Part shown: positions 11,183 through 21,696 of the stretch, piece by piece
How positions within the stretch are numbered: position 1 is the first letter of the stretch
Layout of the letters: every line of letters starts with the position of its first letter
Assembly (NCBI GenBank): GCA_963693305.1
Contig: OY855906.1
Coordinates: 20,944,161 to 21,008,160 of the forward strand
Source of the DNA: Meandrina meandrites
Taxonomy: Eukaryota; Cnidaria; Anthozoa; Scleractinia; Meandrinidae
DNA: 64,000 nt
Reading direction: 5' to 3'
Program-made: the position numbers and the translations under genes
The notes under the pieces: generated by a model
Database searches by the model: none
What the model was told of the DNA's origin: nothing
What the model saw: the letters and a program-made list of their open reading frames with translations, nothing else

Positions 11183-12688
11183 CTGCAGCAACAAAACACA
11201 TACTTCACATTCAACAAAATTAATATAATTCCAAGATTTGTGTGTCTTGTTCATGTATATGCATGATCCAGAACTATAATGTAGACAAACGTTAAGTGAT
11301 AGTAAAAATGACCGCTCTGATAGAATTTTTCAGTTCAAACCCCAACTGGATTTTTTTTGTTAATATGTTATCCAAATTTGTGTTAACATGACTTGTGATC
11401 CAAACTGTTAATGCATGATCCAGAACTGTGGCACACCATAATATTACCTCATTTCATTTGTTCAACTACATGTAGACCATGCAAAGTATTCGCAATTAGA
11501 AACTCAATTATGTCTCTGCATCATGTTTCCCTGATGTAAATGCGACAATAAATTTATTTAGCTTTGTTTATCACAAAGGTTACAATCCTTTTTGCTGCAA
11601 TAGTACATGTACAGCTGACCCAAGCCTGGGTAGGAATTTTTTGTGAATGCCTCTGGCAGTAAAAAGGCCACATTGCAAATCCAGTGTTCCAAGCACTTCA
11701 CAAACTCATTAAGTTGACTTTCAATCACAAGATGTGTACCACATTACGTGCATGCATTTGGATACGCAATGAAAAAACAGTGTGCCAATCTCCAGTGAGA
11801 GTGGTATATACCACTAAATTATGCACATTGATAACTTGCACAAAACAATGAATATTTATTAGTCCGTACTATCTTTGAAATTTTTTAACAATCCAACTCA
11901 TGAATTCCGAAATAGTGCTAACAACAATTCCTTAAATACAGATAGCATCGGATACTAAATTGTTTTTGGTGGATATAACTCTTCGTTCTTTTTGCTCTAC
12001 TTCAATGACAAATTTGCTTTGCCAACAATTCAGAGAGTTGAATGCTTCGAAACCTAATGTTAATTGTAATCTCTAAACGGACCTCCTGAAAGAATCGAAA
12101 TTTTTCTTCACCCGAGTTCTTCACTATTGTTTAAAAACGTTCACGCATATTTGTTTTTATACCTTGTTCACAGGGAATACGGCTTTCTTGACTTAATTCT
12201 CTTCCTCGTAACCCATTTTCGGTTCCTAAACCATGCGCGCTCCTTCCTCGCTCATGGCTTGGACATTAACGAATCATGCATGCAATCGTGTTCTTACAGA
12301 AAAGGGCAAAAATTTGACACTGCATAATTTCTTATTGTCTCATTTGACAAAACATGTCACAGCATAACTTCCTATTGGTGCATTTGAGAAGTTATTTCCA
12401 AAACTCGAGCTCGTGTTCATTGGGGTATCCAAACACCTCGTAAAAATAAAAAAATAGTACAAGAAACACAGACTAAGGTCCTTCAAATGCTGCCACATGT
12501 ACCTTATCTAAAGTAAAGGTTGGATATAGAGAAACAATTTTGAGGTCAGGCAAGCATAATTACCATCAACTTTGCCAACACCATAAAAAATTTCTCAGCG
12601 GTAAATTTCGCTAAGCAAAATGACTATTTTTTGTGAATAACACTGCCATTAGCAAAGCAAATTCAGTCCGTTTCACTAAAAAAGATAC
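11183..12688. other. XRN1 intron; second copy of the ~600-bp repeat
   Basis: About 11800-12440 is a direct copy of 9790-10500, a few percent diverged, with small indels. No coding sequence was recognised. The remainder is unassigned AT-rich intron. Confidence 0.6.
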
Positions 12689-13063
12689 TTCCATTTTCGA
12701 ACTACCGTGAACGGCGAACTTTTTTCCGCAAATTTTCATGCGTAAAGCATTCAAGTTTGCCTAGACAAACCGTCGTGTTTGGAGCGTAAACATGTCGAAT
12801 TTTGGCAACTCGGCCTGCGTGTTTCTGGTCATGAAACACAGGTTTCGAAAACTTTTGCGTCGACGTTTTATGTTTCTTCAATGAATGTCGACAGCAAATG
12901 GGGGCTTTATATTTCTGGTAAATGCTGAGACAGCGATCTTCGTTGACTGACCTTTGGTTCACTTGCAAAACGCAACAGTTTGTCTAGACAAACTTGAATG
13001 TTTTGCTCGATCTTGAGAAAACACGCTAAAAAGTTAGCCATTCACGGTAGCTCGAAAATGGCA
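12689..13063. mobile_element. Short inverted-repeat element with TA flanks
   Basis: The left end (CCATTTTCGAACTACCGTGA) and right end (TCACGGTAGCTCGAAAATGG) are inverted copies. Inner parts also pair: ATTCAAGTTTGCCTAGACAA near 12750 against TTGTCTAGACAAACTTGAAT near 12978-12997. TA flanks both sides, which would fit a Tc1/mariner-type TSD but is weak evidence. The 267-bp open frame on the minus strand is most likely a by-product. Confidence 0.6.
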
Positions 13064-14242
13064 GTAAAAGTCTGGTTTCATAAAACGGTTTTTTCAGACA
13101 ACACAAAAGAAGTTAGTTTTAAGCTGAATAGGCTGTTTCTCCTACAGGCATGTTATGAATACACTGAATCGAATTTAAGCCGGCTGGAAAACCGATGGAA
13201 AAGAACAAGTCAGCTTAAACAAACAAAAACTTACATGCGAGCCTGTCCTTTCATTCCTGTCGACAGCGATGAAACAATCAATGGAGTTCCATGACACGCA
13301 CTCACAAAATCTAAACGGTTGATTTTCATTCCGGTTGACTTGCAGTAAGTTCCTATTCTGTTCTTTTTGGGCATACTATAAATCGCGAATTCACAAAGCG
13401 TTTTACACAAGTGAAATGAATGAAGACTTTGCCGCCACGCCTTTCGCCGGGCCCCAGGTCCCGACTGTTAAGTCACGCTCAAAAATAATGCAATAATCAC
13501 GATCAATGCCTTTAAGATTATTATTGGATATCCCTGAGTTTCTTCGACACGGAAAGTCTACTCTTCAACTTCAAGAGAAAATAACAGAGTCTAAAAGCCA
13601 GTCTTCATTTCCAAACATTCAACACGCCAAATGATGGCAAATGAGCCCAAACAAACGAAGGTGAACTTGGTTTGGAAGAGAAGTGCTTTTAAACTCTTTC
13701 CGTCTAGAATCAGAGTCCCAGACCGCTAAGTTTACCGCCGTTTTAGCGATCATGGAACAAATGAACCTCGCTTCTTTGAGGCTCGCTAGCGATCTTGCAG
13801 GTATACAGACTTAATGATGTCCTTCTACCACCAGACGGGCGCAAATACATGTCAAATAAGAGAGAATCAGTGGAGAGAAGTGCACTTCATGCTCGAAGGT
13901 GAGCATTCAACTTGTCCGATTAAAATCTGACAAGGCTTTGCGCGCGAAAAGCTTACGTCACAATATTTGCTGTACCGATTTATTTTCCAGATCTCTTCCT
14001 TTGAGTGAGCGAGCAAGTCAATTCCAATTGAATTACAAAAACAGGAAGAGAAACAAAAAACCTTTTGTTACTCCGAACAATAAAACCAGCATAAACATTA
14101 AGATTCGTTGTGGAACAATGATTTGCTAATAGTATATTCTCTTCCTTATTTCTCCAAGTACAAGCTCAAACCCACAAAAATAAATGCAGGACAGTGTTTA
14201 ACACATGTAAACAAAGCTGCATGCGAAATTTGGAGTTATTTT

Positions 14243-16290
14243 TTTTTTGAAATCTTTTTTTTATTGCAAGACACAAAACAAGTTACATTACAAGTTACAT
14301 TACATTACATAACGATAAGAACTTACATGCTTACTTACTTACTTACAACCAAAACTTACATTACTTAACTACATCACTTACATTACATTTACAATACAAC
14401 AGTTACATTACTCTACTTACAGTGCAGTACTTAAACTAATTACAATAATTACCCTTTTTTCTTTTGCACTACAGTAACACATACATAGACCATGCAGATG
14501 CCCAATTAATTCCAGTTTAAAAGAAAAATATAAATAAAATTCTAGCGCATAAAAAAAATTATTTAAGTTAGTAAATCCATCGGACATTCCATTTTTTCCT
14601 TTAAATAAACTATTATAAGATTACAACAGAAGTTCCCATCTTGTATAAAAATCGTGAAGCTTTCGGTTCTTAATTGCAATTATCTTTTCGACCTCTTGCT
14701 TAGCTTCGACCTTGTGCAGGAGCAATCTCAACTTTGGAGGGATCTTATTTTTTCTACACTCCCAAATAGTTATCTTACCAAGAATTATTAAATAATTTAA
14801 TAAGTCTTTTCTCTGAAGAAAGCCAATTATAATGTCTTTTAAAGACAGACAAATTTTCACCACTTATATCAGACCACCAGACTGCGAATCTATTCCAGAA
14901 GACCCGCACAAAGGAGCAGTTAAAGAAGAGGTGATACAAATCTTCCGTGTAGGTTCCACAAAAAGAGCACTTGTCTGAATCGCTTAAACCTATTTTGAAT
15001 AATTTATCATTCGTAAACAAAATGAAATTCAACAATCTATATTGGAATGACCAAACATACGTTTCACTTGCAGATTGATATGGAATTGAAAAAGCGTCTT
15101 GTGGATTTGAGAGATTAAAATCAGCTAACAACTTTTTAAAGCTATTCGGAGTTTTCGCTTTAGTTGATATCATCATTGAATAGAATTGTTTACACTTAAC
15201 CGTATATGCATTAAAAGCTTTAGTTGCATTATACTCGAAATTCATAGGGTCAAAGATGCCCACTGTAAGGAGATTGCAAGAACTTTTTGACTTCATATTT
15301 TTGACAGAAGACCTCAAAGCTGTCCATGTCAGAAAGTTAGTGTTAAGTCCTTTTTGTTTGAAGGACTCATAAGAATGGACATTATCAACATTAAACTGTA
15401 AATCATTCAAATAAATTATGCCCTTATCAAAAAACATTTTATAAAACACTGGTTTATTATTTATTCTGATGTCCTTATTATTCCAGATAACATTTTGGGA
15501 ATAATTAACATCAGAGAAAGAACTTCTAAATTCCGCCCACCACAAAAGGAGCTCCAAGTAAAAATTACTAACACTCAAATCAAGATCCTTTACATCATAA
15601 TTGCATCTAAAGAGAAAACACCCTCCATATTTTTTAAATTTGTATTTGAGATAAGATTTCCAAGGGCCTTCCCTCTCATCTAAGAGTTGCGGAATCCAGG
15701 ACAATCTTAGTGCTTTAATATGTGACTCAAAGTCTGTAAGATTCAGTCCACCATTGTCTAAGGTGTTTATCACAGAAAGCCTTGTGACCTCATCAGGGCC
15801 TTTCCATAAAAATTTAAAAATCATCTTCTCCATTTGTTTAATTATTTCAGGTGGGGTTTCTATTATTGAAGAAACATATAATAATTTTGGAATGAGAAAA
15901 GATTTAATGATTGCTACTTTACCAAATAGGGAAAGACCTCTCAGTTTCCACAAAATTAATCAATTTCTGACATTCATCTATTCTATCATGGAAATTTTGT
16001 TTCAGAACTTGTTCTTGGTCACAGGAGAAATGAATACCCAGAGTCCTAATGCCAGTACACCACTCGAGGCCCAGAGGTGTCTCTAAGGAGTTTTTATTCT
16101 TTCCAATCCACATAGCCTTGGTTTTTGAGAGATTCATTTTTAGGCCAGAACATTTCTCAAAGTTATCAAGTGTTTGTATTACTTTTTCGACCGATGAAAT
16201 ATTGGCAAGTGTAGCTGTCATGTCATCTGCATACAACAAAGACTTAGTCTCATCTTCCCCGATTTTTATGCCTTCAATCTCTTCAATATT
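14243..16290 (-). mobile_element. 5'-truncated LINE insertion with 11-bp TSD
   Basis: GGAGTTATTTT flanks both sides (14232-14242 and 16291-16301), giving an 11-bp TSD typical of target-primed reverse transcription. On the minus strand the copy starts within the RT domain and ends in a 3' UTR rich in GTAA/ATGTA repeats and an A-tail (the T-run at 14243-14275). It is inserted in a DNA transposon that carries the empty site in its inverted copy near 63000. Confidence 0.9.
14621..16288 (-). pseudogene. LINE ORF2: RT end, thumb and C-terminal domain
   Basis: The first frame (16288 to 15919) contains the RT catalytic box LLYADDMTATLA and the following LKMNLSKTKAMWIG. After a frameshift near 15950 a 392-codon frame continues with LRGLSLFGKVAIIKSFLIPK, MIFKFLWKG, GGLNLTDFESHIKALRLSW, VIWNNKDIRINNKPVF and the zinc-knuckle-like CSFCGTYTEDLYHLFFNC. 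A second frameshift near 14860 leads to the C-terminus ending TRWELLL. This is L1/Tx1-type ORF2, lacking the endonuclease and the RT fingers because of 5' truncation. It is the best-preserved LINE coding stretch here, so probably one of the younger insertions. Two frameshifts and the truncation exclude activity. Confidence 0.85.
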
Positions 16291-17149
16291 GGAGTTATTT
16301 TGACAATGTTCAATTTAGCCAAAATTTTCGAAGGACGTTTTTGTCCCGGCCTTTAAATTGACAGCTGTCAAAACAAGGTATCCACTGACCAGTATCACAT
16401 GGCCATATCGCGGGCTCACATGTAGGGTTCATCGAGGTCATGTGTTTTTGTGAAGTTGACCGCTGACCAAATGATGGTTTTCCAGTTGATCGCGGGCTCA
16501 AGTCCTAGTTTTTTACAAATTTTTTGATCGTCATGTTAATTCAGATTTAAATAAAGGGCAAAGTTAATAGCCGAGGAGCTCAGCTTTCAGGCTTGGCTAA
16601 ATCTATTTTAAAAAGTTTTTCCTCATGTGGAAAAAAATGATGTGGACATTTCATTGTAACTTAAACGAGGCGATTGTATGAAAAGGCGGTAAACTCGTTT
16701 GCACGTTGTTCACTGCTGAATTGAAAGACAGGAAGAAAGCGTGCTGCAGGACATAGATCTTCGTGAATATTTCTCGCTTTATTTACTGATCTACAGCATG
16801 GAAACTTATGCCAAGTGATTTAGGATAACCTCTTAAGGGGAAGATCCGAAATAATCGAAAGGCCGCAAAAGAAAACGTCCTCCTGGAATTTTGTCAAAAT
16901 TGAACATTGTCAAAACAACTCCAAATTTTGCATGTAGCTTTGTTTATGTGTGTTTAACATTGCCCGGTATTTCTTTCGCTGTTGTTTGGTCTCTTTCTCC
17001 ATAAATTACGCATGCAAAAAAACACGGCTTTCGCTTGCAACGTCTTAATTGGATAAGGCATAAACAAAAGAAGCCTTTCATTTGTTGAAACAATGAAATC
17101 AGCGAAGGTTAACCGGTTAACCAGTTACGGCTGTTTTAAACCAAGCTCT

Positions 17150-17275
17150 AAGCCCTAGCCTAAACTTTAACTCTAACCCTAACTCAAAGGTTTAGGGTTA
17201 GCGTTTCAGTTTAGGGTTAAAATTTGGGATTAGGGTTAGCATTTGAGCTATAAACCAAACGCTTAACCCTAGGCC
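17150..17275. repeat. Degenerate TTAGGG/CCCTAA-like stretch
   Basis: CTAACCCTAA and TTAGGGTTAG motifs occur on both strands (AACTCTAACCCTAACTC, AGGTTTAGGGTTAGCG, TTTAGGGTTAAAA, GATTAGGGTTAGC). TTAGGG is the usual metazoan telomere unit. The stretch is short, degenerate and switches strand, so it is an interstitial sequence inside a mobile element. Confidence 0.6.
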
Positions 17276-17283
17276 CGCGGTTA

Positions 17284-17400
17284 CCCTTGAGTGCAGTTTG
17301 CTTGCGGTTAGCTTTCACTCCGGTTTGCTTGCGGTTAGCTTTCACTTCGGTTTGCTTGCGGTTAGCTTTCCATCCGGTGTGCTTGCAGTTAGCTGTTTTT
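17284..17400. repeat. 27-bp tandem repeat, about four units
   Basis: The unit GTTTGCTTGCGGTTAGCTTT followed by CACTCCG recurs four times with small changes. The same unit builds both arms of the palindromic element 19154-19722, 2 kb away. Open frames across it exist only because 27 is a multiple of three. Confidence 0.8.
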
Positions 17401-17676
17401 TTTTTTTCCTTGTTTGGCTCCACAACACTCGACTACTTTTGTGACACGACACGCGCTCTGTCGATCCGATTTAACGAACGCGAAGTAAACATGCATGGCG
17501 GTCGCCGTCGACGTTAAATTTAACGCTGGTTTTCATACTACATCTTAGTTTTGCTTTCAGTAAAGCACTGTTTGCTCTCACTTCTCCAATCCTTGCATCA
17601 TCGCATCACACACACTACAAAAAATCCCGCGAAATCAAGACAGGACTTCACGCACTTTTTGGTTTTCGGCTGCATC

Positions 17677-17697
17677 GATTGATCGATCGATCGATGA
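17677..17697. repeat. GATC microsatellite
   Basis: GATTGATCGATCGATCGATG, a short tetranucleotide run. Confidence 0.7.
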
Positions 17698-18133
17698 ATA
17701 TTTAATGAGGTACCGGGAATTTTGTCGACAGGAGAGGTCCTGCCCACAACACTCCAACAATTTTGATAAGTCTAAAACCAGCTCGCTTATCGGCAACTTT
17801 GATGCCGCAGCATCCCAGCCAACACTGCAAAACTCGTGCTGACAAAGTTCCCGACAAGAAACCTGCCTTAGACTTCCCGCCTGGATCAACCTGCCTTTGT
17901 CGGACAACTTTCACCTCCAGCGCCTAAAATAGCGCTATTGTGCAAACAAAGCGCAGAACAACCCTCAGTTCTTCGAGAGATGCTATTGACTTGCGAGTAT
18001 CCAGACTTAATGATGTCCTTCAACCACCAGACGGTTGCACTCAAAGCATTTTATTCTCACAAGCAAATCGCCATCTTTTTTCCTTTTCTCACACATCAGC
18101 TCAACCTCACAATGTGGTATCCAGTCCCTTTCT

Positions 18134-18152
18134 AACCCCCCCCCCCCCCCCA
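18134..18152 (+). repeat. Poly-C run
   Basis: An uninterrupted run of about 17 cytosines. The exact length may be an assembly estimate. Confidence 0.7.
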
Positions 18153-18896
18153 AGGCAAATCAAAATGAAAACATGGCTGCGGCATCGCAATTTCATGTAA
18201 TGGCGCGTTCGAAGTTCTTCTCGCCTTCCCGTTACACTTACAAAACCCTACGAAGAAAGATGACCACGCATTGTGTTGAAAAACTCATACTACTGGCTGA
18301 CTGTGAAGAATGAAAGCTGCAAGCACTTTATTTTTATTTCTGCATACGATAATTATCGACAGGAAAGCAAAGACACACGAAATGAGATACAGGTCAGTGT
18401 AAAGCACACATAAACAAACCTGCATGTGAAATTTGGATTGTTTTTGACAATGTTCAATTTTGCCAAAATTCGAGGGGGACGTTTTCTTTCGCGGCCCTTC
18501 AATTGTTGACCTGAACATCATTGATATAACGGAGTACGAGTCAAAAACAGCAAGAGTTGAAGCACTGTCTTCGGTTCCTGCGGCTGACCAAGACTGGAAA
18601 ATTAACTGAGCTAATATAAAAGTGTGCTCAGAGCCGGTCAAGTTGACTGAAGTGATGGATAAAAGACTGTTAAAAGCTACACCAAAAGGAAGAAAGATAT
18701 TGATCTTCGCTGATAATTCAAATTGTGTATATGTCCCTGGTATGACCTATTACGAACATTGGACGAAACTCAATACCGTTTTCGTTGCTTCGTCTCCGAT
18801 GTTATTTGGCTGGTTTGAAAGCTTTGCCCTGCAGAATTTACAAGCCTTGTCAAAATATGAGGTAACAAACGTAAATGTACACATTTTTGTTATGAG

Positions 18897-20127
18897 TAGC
18901 GCTTCAAGCTGCGACCATTTTGGTCGCCATGGCGAGTGGAAATCAAATTTGGCGACCAAATTTTCCACACAGGTCGCCAATTTGGCGACCAGTATAATGC
19001 AAAGGGCTGGCTATGCATCAACATTTTTTCTTGCAGTTCAATCACTAAGCCAAACAAATTTGACCACAAAACTTTTCATTACAACTATTTCAATCGCCTA
19101 TCTTACTTATCTGTTTGAATTAAGGATACCTCATTGCTCAGACTCTTAATTGTGCGGCAGGTTTCTTTTACATGTAACAGGTCACAGGTCACAGGTCACA
19201 GGTCAAAAAAATAACATTTGAAGGGTATGTTCTGAAGCCCAAAATGATAAACAAAACTTGTCAGTTACGGTTAGCTTTTACCCGTTTGCTTGCGGTTAGC
19301 TTTTACTCTGGTTTGCTTGCGGTTAGCTTTCACTTTGGTTTGCTTGCGGTTTGCTTTTAGTTGCTGGTTAGGGCAGTACTCTATAAACGAAACAAAAGAC
19401 AAATATATAGAGTACTGCACTAACCAACAAATAAAAGCTAACCGCAAGCCAGCCGGAATGAAAGCTAACCGCAAGCAAACCAGAGTAAAAGCTAACCGCA
19501 AGCAAACCGGAGTAAAAGCTTATTGCAAGCAACCTGAATTAAAGCTAACTGCAAGCATCCAGAGTAAAAGATAACTGCAAGCCAACAGGGGTAAAAGCTA
19601 ACCGCAACAAGTTTTGTTCATCATTTTGGGCCTAGGTACATACCCTCCAAATGTTTCATTTTTTGACCTGTGACCTGTGACCTGTAACCTGTGACCTGTG
19701 ACCTGTAAAAGAAACCTGCCGCTAATTGTGTTGTTTGATGCCTTCGATCATAGAGCCGCCTATAAAGTTTGCAAACCACATTTCCTTTCATTGTTTTAGT
19801 GTACTGTACAAGAATTAAACTTGTTTTGCATGGTTATCTTCCTTACCTGTTTCTTCAATCTTTTATTTACTTTTCTGCATGACAGTTGGAACAGTTCAAC
19901 AAAAAAACTCTTCAATGCAAACGAAAACAACTTCGTTGGAACGTTCTTCGAAAGATTTTTAATTCGGCTCATAATGGTCAGCGGTATTACTTCATGTAAG
20001 GCAACATAAGGTGTCCTGCTTTAAAAACGCGTTGATTTTTGGCGACCAAAATTTTTCTAGCGGCGACCATTTTACAAAAGAAAGTCGCCAAAAGGCGACT
20101 TCTGAAAAACTTGAGCTTGGAGCACTC
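18897..20127. mobile_element. GTCGCC-type element, inserted in repeat copy A
   Basis: Ends TAGCGCTTCAAGC and GCTTGGAGCACTC are inverted repeats. ATGAG flanks both sides (18892-18896 and 20128-20132). Copy B reads straight through the site. Subterminal blocks are rich in GTCGCCA/TGGCGAC (18915-18990 and 20040-20100). A relative in inverse orientation occupies much of 58456-59345. It is itself interrupted by the element 19154-19722. Confidence 0.75.
19154..19722. mobile_element. Palindromic element with 27-bp and 7-bp tandem repeats, TAATTGT TSD
   Basis: It starts GCGGCAGGTTTCTTTTACA and ends with its inverse. TAATTGT flanks both sides (19147-19153 and 19723-19729). The arms contain a 7-bp tandem (GGTCACA) and then a 27-bp tandem (AGCTAACCGCAAGCAAACC type), inverted around a centre near 19400. 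The relative of the host element at about 59130-59150 shows the empty site with a single TTAATTG motif, confirming the insertion. Confidence 0.9.
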
Positions 20128-20266
20128 ATGAGAATCTGTTAATACTTCATTTATGAGCGAATTCGATGTTGTGTCGGTTTTTAGATCTTCCCGTCAATTT
20201 TAAGCTTAAATTTCGTTCAAACGGCTGCTTTCAAACCTCTTAGCTTTAATCAAGTTTTGTACACTT

Positions 20267-20544
20267 TAGACTGTTCACAGTCCCCTATTTTTCCGTGACG
20301 TTGCAGAGATCGATCATTGAGCTCGCGCGGCTACCATCTTGTTTTCTTTGGGCGAGCGAAACCTGGGGAGAGTACAAAATGCCCGTGGGTAGGGGGGAGC
20401 TATTAACCACCTGCGACCCTACCCACGGGCATTTTGTACTCTCCCCAGGTTTCGCTCGCACAAAGAAAACAAGATGGCGGCCGCTCGAACTCAACGATCG
20501 ATCTCTGCGACTTCACGGAAAAATAGGGGACTGTGAACAGTCTA
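20267..20544. mobile_element. 278-bp near-perfect palindrome, 9-bp TSD
   Basis: The element starts TAGACTGTTCACAGTCCCCT and ends with its inverse. The arms pair almost to the centre (GTGGGTAGGG facing CCCTACCCAC, about 20385-20430). TGTACACTT and TGTATACTT flank it, a 9-bp TSD with one change; 9-10 bp TSDs are usual for Mutator-like elements, an inference. Copy B lacks the element. Confidence 0.85.
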
Positions 20545-21640
20545 TGTATACTTTTGCCTATTAAATGTTTCATTTCAAATATTGTGGGTTTTTTTAGTTA
20601 GTGGAGTTAACTGTGAGGTTCATCGTTGGATTTTGAAAAGAATATTCAATTATTGAGCTACACGGATCAAAAACATGATCCCGCAAACAAATCAAAGCAA
20701 AAAACGAGTAAACCTTCGGCAACGATACTTCACACAAATGATTAAACGATTTATTATCCAACTGCTCCATTTCACTCGCTTGCATTTTGGTCATTTTGAT
20801 GAGTGTGTTGAAATCTTGTACACGTGATAAATTTAGAGATTCGTAAACGAGTATTTACGCTGGTTTTTATATTGCTAGTTGCCTGTGCTTGGGTGAGTGA
20901 GTTCAGACTTTTCCCAACGCACATTTGCCTGTTAGAAACGAAGGAAATTCATTCACTTCTCTACATAAAATTCTCTAGGGTATTTAGCAATGTGTACGAT
21001 AAAACATGCAGCATAGTAATCATACAACCAAACCAAGATGGTTCAAAACTACATTGTAAGCTTACAGTGTATTAAACAGCGAGCACCACTTCCTAAATCA
21101 CAAACTGTCACAATTCTTACACAAACACACTGCTTAAAAATGACTTAAACTGGCTCCCAATTTGTGAGTTAGTTTTGCCGCTGTAATTTTCTTTGTTGTG
21201 GCGTGAGTTCATTTTGTTTAGCCGCGAGTTCAATTTGTTCAGTGCCTTGAGTTGATCTTTTTGCCTTGACTGTTTTGAAGTAAATCAAAACAAATATCTT
21301 CGCATTCATCAAGGTCCTTTTTACATTGAATTACCCTTAGAGTTATGAAAGGTCTTTACACTAAAATTTGATGTGTGCGCCTACGTGCGTACATGCATGG
21401 GGAACCCAATAAAGTGCAGCGACATGTACCTATATGGGCAACCGTATACGCTTAGAAATAGTGTGGCTACTTATTAATTGGGAAACAGTGCAAACGCAAG
21501 CAAAAATAATAATAATAGGAGCTCCGCTTTTAGGCCTGCCTAAATCTATATATTAATGAAAGCAACACTTGTCAATGGTTGGCTGTATTAGACTTTCAAA
21601 AATAAATGTGGCTATTTAAAACTGGCTTGGAACATCATAC

Positions 21641-21696
21641 CTTGACACATTTGCTGCATATCAACATGAAAGACATCTTTAGAGAGCAATTCACAC
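21641..21696 (-). CDS. XRN1: XRN1 exon (56 bp)
   Basis: A short exon with acceptor CTTTAG and donor GTATGA. It takes one base to complete the codon left by exon 28964-29133 (arginine), then reads CELLSKDVFHVDMQQMCQ and leaves one base that joins the next exon as glycine. The identification rests on exact phase agreement on both sides and on XRN1 having a segment of about this length at this place; the residues themselves are poorly conserved in the family. It lies only ~80 bp beyond the end of repeat copy A. Confidence 0.75.

Larger units (their letters stand above)
13240..16354 (+). mobile_element. DNA-transposon copy 1, split by a LINE
   Basis: About 13240-14242 is repeated almost base for base, inverted, at 62945-64000. 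The right end at 16302-16354 (GACAATGTTCAATTTAGCC ... CCGGCCTTT) matches the terminal repeat of element 16858-18500. The element was interrupted by the LINE at 14243-16290. The left terminus was not found. A 76-aa frame (13899-14129) is conserved in both copies, with changes at only a few residues, but has no recognisable domain; it may be coding or simply young. Confidence 0.65.
16858..18500. mobile_element. 1.64-kb inverted-repeat element (AAAGGCCGC ends)
   Basis: The left end AAAGGCCGCAAAAGAAAACG and the right end CGTTTTCTTTCGCGGCCCTTC are inverted, and pairing continues through GAACATTGTCAAAA for about 80 bp. Copy B of the host repeat lacks it. The TSD looks like about 5 bp (AATCG/AATTG). 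Internal parts are homologous to the transposon at 13240-14242, for example ACTTAATGATGTCCTTC at about 18005. It also holds the telomere-like and 27-bp repeats at 17.2-17.4 kb. Confidence 0.7.
16541..21560 (+). repeat. Long repeat copy A, broken by three insertions
   Basis: Blocks 16541-16857, 18501-18896, 20128-20266 and 20545-21560 are collinear with the continuous copy B at 36749-38592. Both copies begin near GAGGAGCTCAGCTTT and end near GGAGCTCCGCTTTTAGGC plus CTAAATCTATATATTA. The repeat contains a TATA-like ATATAAAAG, coding-like segments (KLLKATPKGRKILIFAD-type frame about 18640-18720; KFSRVFSNVYDKTC about 20965-21010) and, in copy B, continues into the large gene at 38614. The three insertions present only in A are described separately. 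Stops in the coding-like blocks show copy A is dead. Confidence 0.75.

Noticed and set aside
17217..17517. Basic repetitive ORFs over the 27-bp repeat
   Set aside because: Open only because 27 is divisible by three; the same sequence is open on both strands, as also at 19271-19574.
20295..20564. ORFs on both strands around 20.3-20.5 kb
   Set aside because: Consequence of a perfect palindrome; the two proteins mirror each other.
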